DNA of 11,678 nucleotides from Gammaproteobacteria bacterium (GTDB taxonomy: Bacteria > Pseudomonadota > Gammaproteobacteria > Acidithiobacillales > Acidithiobacillaceae), in the NCBI GenBank assembly GCA_023381645.1, contig JAMCRJ010000048.1:1-11678 (forward strand), read 5' to 3'. A program made the position numbers and the translations under genes. The notes beneath the pieces are model-generated. The model was not told the origin of the DNA, ran no database searches, and saw nothing but the letters and a program-made list of their open reading frames with translations. Position 1 is the stretch's first letter. Each line of letters starts with the position of its first letter. This document shows positions 1 through 6,001 of the stretch, piece after piece.

Positions 1-224
1 TGAGCGATACGGAAATGGCGAATATCGATCGTCTGCAGGGTAAGGTGGATCACCTGGATATTCTTGGAATTCAGTTGCCGCGTCTGTGCCTGCCGGTTTC
101 TGCGGTGCGCAACCTGGCGGTGCTGGTCGAAGCGGCGGCACGCAGCCAGTACGTGAAGGAGTCCGGCGGCGATATGCTGGCGGACTTCGAGGCGCAGGTA
201 CTACAGAGTGTCGGAGAAGAATGA
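1..224 (+). CDS. hprK: HPr kinase/phosphorylase, C-terminal end (5'-truncated by window)
   Basis: The reading frame is open from the left edge (codon phase begins at base 3) to the TGA at 222-224, so only the last ~73 residues are visible. HprK phosphorylates the regulatory serine of HPr using ATP or PPi and also removes that phosphate. The visible part matches the HprK C-terminus: the strand LGIQLPRLCLPV followed by the conserved helix RNLAVLVEAAAR. The family usually has PGRN before this helix; here it reads AVRN. The Walker A loop and the catalytic HprK motif lie outside the window. The in-frame ATG at base 15 is an internal Met and not the start. The gene overlaps the rapZ start. The complete PTS set follows and includes an HPr with the target serine, which supports the call. 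Confidence 0.85.
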   Translation, partial: SDTEMANIDRLQGKVDHLDILGIQLPRLCLPVSAVRNLAVLVEAAARSQYVKESGGDMLADFEAQVLQSVGEE

Positions 225-1123
225 TGGCAGAGCGGGACTTTATCATTGTCAGCGGCCTGTCCGGTTCAGGAAAATCCACGGTTCTGCAGGCCCTGGAGGA
301 TCAGGGCTATTATTGCGTCGATAATCTGCCGGCCACCTTGCTGGTGGATTTCGGCGCCCAACTGGCGCGGCGGGACGCCAGTTCCATGCTCGCAGCGGTG
401 AGCATCGACGTGCGTAACCGCGAGTTTCTTGCGGCGCTGCCACAAGCATTGGCTGATCTGCGCGAGCGTTACGCTCTGCGCCCGCGCATCCTTTTCCTGG
501 AAGCGGATGAGGGTACGTTGCTGCGCCGTTTCAGCGAAACCCGCCGTCGTCATCCTCTCACCGACGATCTCGCGGCAGCCTTGGGCGAATCGCTGCTCAC
601 GGTGTTGCGGCGTGAACGCGAGATGGTCCAACCCCTTGCCGATGTGGCGGATAAGCGTCTCGATACCTCCCAGATCAACACCCACCAGTTGCGTTTGCGG
701 GTGCAGGCGTGGAGTCTGGCGTCACGCCATTACAGCGGGCTGGTTTTACTGTTGCAGTCTTTTGCCTTCAAGAAAGGCCTTCCCCTGGATTCCGATTTTG
801 TTTTTGATCTGCGCGCGCTGCCCAATCCACATTACGATCCCGAACTCCGGGCCCTGACCGGTCGTGATGCACCGGTGCGGGATTTCCTGGAAAAATCTCC
901 CGAAGTGGCCCGTTCCTTCGTCTCCCTGCGCACTTTCCTGCAGACGTGGCTGGCGCCTTTTGCACAGGAGCACCGTAACTATGTGACGGTTTCTCTGGGT
1001 TGTACCGGGGGACAGCACCGCAGCGTATATATGGTGGAAGCGTTGGCGCGACCGCTGGTCGGAGAAGGGCAGCGCGTCCTGATCCAGCATCGGGAACTGG
1101 GCATTACGGAGACGCTGACATGA
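224..1123 (+). CDS. rapZ: RNase adapter / nucleotide-binding protein RapZ
   Basis: RapZ is a cytoplasmic P-loop protein. In enterobacteria it adapts small RNA (GlmZ) to RNase E and senses glucosamine-6-phosphate. It is about 299 aa, the normal length. Walker A GLSGSGKS is at residues 11-18 and is followed by the conserved DNLP at 33-36. The C-terminal domain has the hallmark stretch FAFKKGLPLDSDFVFD, then RALPNPHYDPELR, and the phosphate-binding loop CTGGQHRS near 260-267. Two adjacent ATGs (221 and 224) are possible starts. GGAG at 213-216 is 7 nt from the second, so I chose 224; 221 would give an ATGA overlap with hprK. The C-terminus ends HRELGITETLT and lacks the Lys/Arg-rich tail of E. 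coli RapZ, so GlmZ-type RNA binding should not be assumed. hprK upstream and the EIIA gene downstream (ATGA overlap) imply co-expression and a PTS-linked role. Confidence 0.95.
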   Translation: MAERDFIIVSGLSGSGKSTVLQALEDQGYYCVDNLPATLLVDFGAQLARRDASSMLAAVSIDVRNREFLAALPQALADLRERYALRPRILFLEADEGTLLRRFSETRRRHPLTDDLAAALGESLLTVLRREREMVQPLADVADKRLDTSQINTHQLRLRVQAWSLASRHYSGLVLLLQSFAFKKGLPLDSDFVFDLRALPNPHYDPELRALTGRDAPVRDFLEKSPEVARSFVSLRTFLQTWLAPFAQEHRNYVTVSLGCTGGQHRSVYMVEALARPLVGEGQRVLIQHRELGITETLT

Positions 1124-1536
1124 TTACCATCGTGCTCCTGACCCATGCCGGCATGGGTCAGGCCTTCGCAGCCGCGCTTCGGCACATTTTCGGTACCATG
1201 CCGCCGGCGCTGGAGGTGCTGGAAATCCCGTCCGATCAGCCGCCTGAGGAAGGCCGGCGGCGCTTGTGGGGCTTGCTGGAGAAAATGCCCGAGGGCGATG
1301 CCATGCTGATTTTGAATGATCTCTACGGCGCCACTCCCGCCAACCTCATTCCAGCCATTCTCCCGGAAGATCGGGTGGCGGCCGTGAGCGGCCTTAATCT
1401 CGCCATGCTTCTGCGTGCCTTGTCACGGCGCAGTGAAGGGTTGGCGGCAGCGCGCCAGGGCGCCCTGGAGGGTGGGGTCCGGGGTGTCGTCGATATCCTT
1501 GCGCGCCGGAACACACCGGAATTGCGGGAGGGCTGA
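1120..1536 (+). CDS. PTS EIIA component, mannose/ManX family
   Basis: A 138-aa stand-alone EIIA of the mannose (EIIA-Man) fold, which receives phosphate from phospho-HPr on a histidine. The N-terminus is MITIVLLTHAGMG, so His9 sits at the end of the first strand where ManX has its phosphorylated His10. The second family signature, DLYGATPANL (ManX has DTWGGSPFN), and the following NLAMLLRAL helix are also present. The ATG at 1120 overlaps the rapZ TGA (ATGA), and GGAG at 1108-1111 gives 8-nt spacing. There is no fused EIIB domain and no EIIB/C/D gene in view. In proteobacteria with this arrangement the protein is thought to be regulatory rather than part of a transporter. After its stop comes the only real gap in the PTS operon. 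Confidence 0.92.
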   Translation: MITIVLLTHAGMGQAFAAALRHIFGTMPPALEVLEIPSDQPPEEGRRRLWGLLEKMPEGDAMLILNDLYGATPANLIPAILPEDRVAAVSGLNLAMLLRALSRRSEGLAAARQGALEGGVRGVVDILARRNTPELREG

Positions 1537-1582
1537 GTGTCCATCCGCGGCAACGGCCTTGTGGTCCGGACAGGCGTCGCGC

Positions 1583-1601
1583 GCTATGCTTTCGGCGTAG
1601 C
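1583..1601 (+). promoter_or_regulatory. Hairpin in the EIIA-ptsH gap, possible attenuator
   Basis: A 7-bp stem (GCTATGC / GCGTAGC, one G-U pair) with a 5-nt TTTCG loop, followed after 3 nt by a T-rich stretch (TATATTTTCG, 1605-1614). It lies in the 107-nt space between EIIA and ptsH, while the other junctions of this operon overlap. It could be a weak terminator or attenuator, or an mRNA-processing or stability element. The T-tract is broken and not directly adjacent, so strong intrinsic termination is unlikely. Confidence 0.3.
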
Positions 1602-1643
1602 CGCTATATTTTCGTTCGTCGAGGGAAGGAAGGCGGGGGGCCT

Positions 1644-1916
1644 GTGACACTGCGCGTAGACTATCCTATTATCAATCGGCTCGGTCTGCATGCGCGGCCA
1701 TCGGCTAAATTCGTCAGCCTGTCGGCACGTTGTCCCTGCGCGGTCTGGCTGGAGCGGGATGGCCAGAGAGTCAACGGCAAGAGCATCATGGGGCTGATGA
1801 CCCTTGCCGCGGCACAGGGGACCATTCTGACCTTGGAAACCGATGGTGAGGGAGAGCAGGCCTGTGCCGATGCCCTGCTTGCCCTCGCGGCGGATCGTTT
1901 TGGTGAAGAATCATGA
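1644..1916 (+). CDS. ptsH: Phosphocarrier protein HPr
   Basis: A 90-aa HPr, the small cytoplasmic phosphocarrier between enzyme I and EIIA proteins. The active-site loop NRLGLHARPSA places the phospho-accepting histidine at residue 16. The second regulatory site, NGKSIMGLMTL, carries Ser47, the target of HprK (Ser46 in Gram-positive HPr), and hprK lies four genes upstream. The start is GTG at 1644; the purine-rich AAGGAAGG at 1626-1633 ends 10 nt before it, and no other suitable in-frame start was found nearby. The 3' end overlaps ptsI by 4 nt (ATGA), so translation is probably coupled. An oddity is a Cys-Pro-Cys at residues 30-32. Confidence 0.96.
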   Translation: MTLRVDYPIINRLGLHARPSAKFVSLSARCPCAVWLERDGQRVNGKSIMGLMTLAAAQGTILTLETDGEGEQACADALLALAADRFGEES

Positions 1917-3625
1917 GCTTTGAACTGGCGGGGGTTGGGGCCTCCGGAGGCATCGCCATCGGTACGGCGCTGGTGCTCGAGCCCACCACCCTCGATATTC
2001 CCGAGCACCTGTTGCCGCCTGAGGCCATAGAGCCGGAAGTGTTGCGCCTCCGCGCCGCCCTGAGCAGTGCCCGGGACGAGTTGTTGGCTGTGCGCGACGC
2101 CATCCCGGGTGACGCGCCGCAGGATACCCGCCTTTTTATCGATGCGCATCTTCTGATGCTGGACGATCCCGCCCTGCGCGAACGACCCCTGCGCTCCATC
2201 CGTGATGAACATCGCAACGCCGCCTGGGCCATTCAATTGGAGCGAGAACGGCTGCTGGAGATTTTTGACCGCATGGAAGATCCTTATCTGCGTGCCAAGC
2301 GGGAGGATATCATTCAGGTGACCAACCGGGTTTTACGCTATCTGATCGGCGTAAAGACGCCCATCCTGCAGAGCGCCGAGGGTCGGATCATCATCGCGGA
2401 AGAGCTGACGCCCGCCGATACGGTGTTGATGAAGAAAGACAAGGTGCTTGCCTGGGTAACCGACTTCGGTGCAGCAAACTCCCATTCCGCCATCCTTGCC
2501 CGCAGTCTTGGCCTGCCGGCCGTGGTGGGCATGCACTCGGCGACGCGCCTGCTGCGCAGTGGCGACGTGGTGATCGTCGATGGCGATCAGGGGATCCTGC
2601 TGGTTGCGCCGGACGCCCTGATTTTGCGGCAGTATCAGGCGTTGCAGGAACAGCGGCAGCGGCGCCGGCGGCTGCTGGAGGAGCAGCGCGATCTGCCCGC
2701 CATAACGGCAGACGGGGTGTTCATCCATCTGCGCGCCAATATCGAGTTACCGGATGATACCGATATGGTGCGGCGCATCAATGCGGATGGCGTGGGCCTT
2801 TACCGCAGCGAGTTTCTCTTCATGAATCGTCCCGACATTCCGAATGAGGAGGAGCAGTTCCTTGCCTTTGCCCGGGTAGTCGAACAGATGGAAGGCGCGC
2901 CGGTGACCATCCGCTCTCTCGACATCGGTGCCGACAAGGGGCTGCGCAGTGATGATGCAGGGGTCCATGCCGCGCTCAACCCGGCTCTGGGCTTGCGCGG
3001 CCTGCGTTTTTGTCTGCGGCGCCCGGAATGGTTTCGCCCGCATCTGCGCGCCATTCTTCGCGCCTCGGCGCTGGGACCGGTGCGGCTCATGCTGCCCATG
3101 CTCAGCAGCATGGGACAATTGCTGCAGACCCGGGCGCTGGTCAGCGAGTTGCAGGCCGAATTGCGCGCCGAAGGGCACGCCTGTGATGAGGAGATGCCGC
3201 TGGGCATCATGGTGGAGGTGCCGGCTGTGGCGATGGCTGCGCACTATTTTGCCGGGCAGGCCGATTTTTTTTCCATCGGCACCAATGATCTGATTCAGTA
3301 CGCGTTGGCCGTGGATCGCGGCGATGACGACGTCAACGATCTTTTCGACCCGTTGCACGCTGGTGTGCTGGCGATGATTCGGTGCACCATTGCCGCCGGT
3401 CACGCCCGCGGCATCCCCGTAGCGATGTGTGGCGAAATGGCGGCAAACCCTGCCTTTACGGTATTGCTGCTGGGTTTGGGCTTGCGTGAATTCAGCATGT
3501 ATCCGGGTGCCATTCCCGAGGTCAAGGAGGTGATCCGACAGACGACCATCGCGGATGCCGAAGTCCTGGCCGCATGCGCGCTTTCCGGGGAATGGCCGGT
3601 GTCGATGGGGGCCGGACATAGCTAG
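1913..3625 (+). CDS. ptsI: PTS enzyme I, phosphoenolpyruvate-protein phosphotransferase
   Basis: A 570-aa enzyme I, close to the usual ~575. It autophosphorylates with PEP and passes the phosphate to HPr. The N-terminal HPr-binding helical region is followed by the swivelling His domain with GAANSHSAILARS, active His191 (E. coli His189). The C-terminal PEP-binding barrel carries LYRSEFLFM (Arg298), RSLDIGADK (Arg334), MVEVPA (Glu435), SIGTNDLIQY (Asp459) and VAMCGEMAA (Cys506, the proton donor). All key residues are present, so the enzyme should be active. The usual DRGN motif reads DRGD here. The ATG at 1913 overlaps the ptsH stop, with GGTGA at 1902-1906 as a weak ribosome site. There are no fused GAF or EIIA domains, so this is the sugar-type EI and not the nitrogen-type PtsP. 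Confidence 0.97.
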   Translation: MSFELAGVGASGGIAIGTALVLEPTTLDIPEHLLPPEAIEPEVLRLRAALSSARDELLAVRDAIPGDAPQDTRLFIDAHLLMLDDPALRERPLRSIRDEHRNAAWAIQLERERLLEIFDRMEDPYLRAKREDIIQVTNRVLRYLIGVKTPILQSAEGRIIIAEELTPADTVLMKKDKVLAWVTDFGAANSHSAILARSLGLPAVVGMHSATRLLRSGDVVIVDGDQGILLVAPDALILRQYQALQEQRQRRRRLLEEQRDLPAITADGVFIHLRANIELPDDTDMVRRINADGVGLYRSEFLFMNRPDIPNEEEQFLAFARVVEQMEGAPVTIRSLDIGADKGLRSDDAGVHAALNPALGLRGLRFCLRRPEWFRPHLRAILRASALGPVRLMLPMLSSMGQLLQTRALVSELQAELRAEGHACDEEMPLGIMVEVPAVAMAAHYFAGQADFFSIGTNDLIQYALAVDRGDDDVNDLFDPLHAGVLAMIRCTIAAGHARGIPVAMCGEMAANPAFTVLLLGLGLREFSMYPGAIPEVKEVIRQTTIADAEVLAACALSGEWPVSMGAGHS

Positions 3626-3632
3626 GCCGACC

Positions 3633-4895
3633 TTGCACCGGAGGGTGACGGCGGTTTTCGTTCTGCTGATGCTCGTCGTCCTGGGCGGGGTGCTTTTCTG
3701 GTTCGCGGGTGGTCCGCGCTACGCCGTCGAGGAGTTTTTGGCGGGGCGCCTGCGGCAACCGGTGTATCTTGCCGCCAATCCTGGATGGCATTGGGGAAAG
3801 CAGGAACTGCGGATCATGTTGCCGGGCCTGCGCCTTGGCCCGACGGATCTCCCTCTTTTCAGCGCAAGCCGGATCACCGTTGCGTTGCCCTGGCGTGCCC
3901 TCCTGCACGGGCGGGTGCAGTTGCAGCGGATCGAGCTGGATGCACCGGTATTGGACGTGCCTTGGAACGGCGCCGCCCACGCGAGAGGTGCCGCGCTCTC
4001 CCTGCCGGACAGGATGGTGGTGCGCGATGGCACACTACGCTGGTCCGGTGTGGCGGGACATACACTGTCTTTGACCGCCGTGCATGGCCGGGTACTGGCG
4101 GACGGGCCCAGCCGGTTGGTCGGTGACTGGCACTGGCGAGATAAAACGGGACGCTGGCATTTTGCGGCCGGGGTGACGTCCGCTCCGACGTTGCAGGCGC
4201 GCCGCATTGCTCTGCTGGTGGGTACAGCCCGTGATCCAACGCTGTTGCAAGTGGGCATTCCGATACTTCAAAGCGTTTCAGGCGGCTTGGTCCTGCCGAC
4301 GTTGCGCGCCCGCTGGCGGGAGCAGAAGCAGGGCGACGCGCGGCTGGATGTGCAGGCGTTGCATCTGAATATGGCGCAAGGCCAGCTCGCGGTGCAGCAA
4401 GGTGTGCTGACGGTGGGGAATGACCTGGCGCTCCAGGTCCGCGCGGTGGCCCTTGACTGGAAGAAGTTGCAGGGCCACCTGGCCTATCAGGTGGCCATCC
4501 GGCACTTGCCCCGGATAGCCGCGCGCTGCGGCCTGTCCCTGCCGAAGTTGGCAGATCCCGGTGCTTTGCAGCGATTGACGTCGACCGGCGCCATCCGCCT
4601 GGACAACCCCCATTTTCACTGGACCGTCGCCCAGGGTGATCTGGACAGCAGCGCCTGGACGGGCAAAATATCCGGGACCTGGAAACCGCTGGCGATTCAT
4701 GTCAGCCTGAGCGTGGCGCGACTCGATCTGGATCATTACCTGCCCGCTCCCCGGCCGGGCAAGGCAGCGATCTTGCCGGCGTTGCCGCAACAGTGGCCGG
4801 TTACCGGCGAAGTCCGCGTCGCCCAACTGCGCTGGGGAAAGTTCAGCGCCCATAATCTGGTCATCCGCAGTGCCGCCTCGGCGGCGCAGCCGTGA
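3633..4895 (+). CDS. AsmA-like membrane-anchored protein, short form
   Basis: About 420 aa. The N-terminus has basic residues (HRR) followed by a single hydrophobic segment (about residues 7-26), a signal anchor putting the rest in the periplasm. The body is beta-rich. Segments such as ALLHGRVQLQRIELDAP and the late LDLDHYLPAP ... VAQLRWGKFSAHNLVIR resemble AsmA-family proteins, which are linked to outer-membrane assembly or lipid transport. Typical AsmA proteins continue for 150 or more residues after this point, while this one ends in a short Ala-rich tail. The start is uncertain. TTG 3633 (weak TAGG upstream, keeps the HRR anchor) is my choice. GTG 3645 directly abuts GGAGG and has no spacer, ATG 3669 cuts into the TM segment, and ATG 3555 would overlap ptsI by 71 nt. 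The stop overlaps the mutY GTG (GTGA). Confidence 0.6.
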   Translation: MHRRVTAVFVLLMLVVLGGVLFWFAGGPRYAVEEFLAGRLRQPVYLAANPGWHWGKQELRIMLPGLRLGPTDLPLFSASRITVALPWRALLHGRVQLQRIELDAPVLDVPWNGAAHARGAALSLPDRMVVRDGTLRWSGVAGHTLSLTAVHGRVLADGPSRLVGDWHWRDKTGRWHFAAGVTSAPTLQARRIALLVGTARDPTLLQVGIPILQSVSGGLVLPTLRARWREQKQGDARLDVQALHLNMAQGQLAVQQGVLTVGNDLALQVRAVALDWKKLQGHLAYQVAIRHLPRIAARCGLSLPKLADPGALQRLTSTGAIRLDNPHFHWTVAQGDLDSSAWTGKISGTWKPLAIHVSLSVARLDLDHYLPAPRPGKAAILPALPQQWPVTGEVRVAQLRWGKFSAHNLVIRSAASAAQP

Positions 4896-6001
4896 TCCCT
4901 ATCGCGGAACCCCTGCTGGCCTGGTACACCCGCCACGGACGTCATGATCTGCCATGGCGCCAGACCCGCGATCCCTATCGCCTCTGGCTTGCGGAAATCA
5001 TGCTCCAGCAAACCCAGGTGGAGAGCGTCAAACCCTATTACACCCGCTTTCTGCAGGACTTGCCGGCCTGGTGGGCATTGGCCGCGGCGCCCCAGGATCA
5101 GGTGCTCGCGCTGTGGAGCGGGCTGGGATATTACACCCGTGCCCGCAACGCCCAGCGCGCGGCACAGGTGGTGATGACCAGCTTTGCCGGCCACTTTCCC
5201 GACACACTGGAAAAGGCCGTTACCCTGCCGGGGGTCGGACGTAGCACCGCAGCGGCGGTGCTGGCCAGCGCCTTTGGACACCGGCAGGCGATCCTGGACG
5301 CCAATGCCCGGCGCGTGCTCATCCGTAGCCATGCCATGGATGCTGATCCGAAGGCCACTGCGACGCAGCAGTGGCTCTGGACACTGGCCAGCGCCCTTAC
5401 TCCCGAGGATGCCCATGGCTACAATCAGGCCATTCAGGACCTCGGCGCCATGATCTGCACCCCACGCCAGCCGCGCTGCCCGAATTGCCCTTTGGCTAGC
5501 CGCTGCAAGGCCCATGCCCAAGGACGCAGTCATGCCCTGCCCGTGACGGTTCACAGGCCTCCAAAACCGCAGCGCTGTGCCTTTTTTCTCCTGGCTGCAG
5601 ATCCGGAAGGACGGATATTGCTGGAAAAACGACCGGATTCGGGTATCTGGGGCGGGCTCTGGTGCCTACCGCAGGCCGCGCCCGATGGCGGCGAATTTTC
5701 CATCCTTTGCAACGATACCCTTTCTCCGCTGGAAGACACCCCCGCCGTACGACAACTTTTGCAAGAGGCATGGTCGCGTCGTTTGAGGCTGGATCTCCAG
5801 TTGTTGGCGCTGGAGGAAGAGCAGCAACATGGTTTTACCCACTTCCAGTTGCGTTTTCGCTGTGCGCGTGCGCGCGTTTTGGATGGCGCCGTTGCGGATT
5901 CGGCCGCCACCCTGCGCTGGTATCCTCCCGCGGATGCCCTGACACAGGGCTTGCCCACGCCCATCCGGCGGATTCTACGGAATCTCGGCGAACGTCGCTG
6001 A
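4892..6001 (+). CDS. mutY: A/G-specific adenine DNA glycosylase MutY
   Basis: MutY removes adenine mispaired with 8-oxoguanine, limiting G:C to T:A mutations after oxidative damage. It is 369 aa, within the normal range. Landmarks: LPWR (20-23); EIMLQQTQV with catalytic Glu35; SGLGYYTRARN (76-86); the helix-hairpin-helix LPGVGRSTA (112-120); ILDANARRV with catalytic Asp136; and the 4Fe-4S loop Cys189-x6-Cys196-x2-Cys199-x5-Cys205. The C-terminal NUDIX-like 8-oxoG-recognition domain starts near residue 228, with EKRPDSGIWGGLW and HGFTHFQL. The GTG start at 4892 overlaps the upstream AsmA-like stop and puts the N-terminus at the usual distance from LPWR. The last 27 nt overlap the tail of the convergent LTA-synthase-like gene, and no terminator is visible there. 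Confidence 0.97.
   Translation: MIPIAEPLLAWYTRHGRHDLPWRQTRDPYRLWLAEIMLQQTQVESVKPYYTRFLQDLPAWWALAAAPQDQVLALWSGLGYYTRARNAQRAAQVVMTSFAGHFPDTLEKAVTLPGVGRSTAAAVLASAFGHRQAILDANARRVLIRSHAMDADPKATATQQWLWTLASALTPEDAHGYNQAIQDLGAMICTPRQPRCPNCPLASRCKAHAQGRSHALPVTVHRPPKPQRCAFFLLAADPEGRILLEKRPDSGIWGGLWCLPQAAPDGGEFSILCNDTLSPLEDTPAVRQLLQEAWSRRLRLDLQLLALEEEQQHGFTHFQLRFRCARARVLDGAVADSAATLRWYPPADALTQGLPTPIRRILRNLGERR

Noticed and set aside
86..223. Upstream extension of rapZ to an ATG at 86
   Set aside because: The extra residues are the hprK frame read out of phase. The family starts just before the P-loop, and the ATGATG at 221-226 has a good ribosome site.
1605..1610. TATATT as a -10 promoter box upstream of ptsH
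   Set aside because: No recognisable -35 box lies 16-18 nt upstream and there is no extended -10 TG. The sequence is better seen as the T-rich tail of the hairpin.
2747..3619. 290-codon open frame antisense to ptsI
   Set aside because: The plus strand here encodes the conserved PEP-binding barrel of EI. The antisense translation has no recognisable motif and is a GC-rich shadow frame.
4736..5554. 272-codon open frame antisense to the AsmA-like gene and mutY
   Set aside because: It lies across the MutY catalytic and Fe-S regions on the other strand, has no domain signature and has no sensible gene context.
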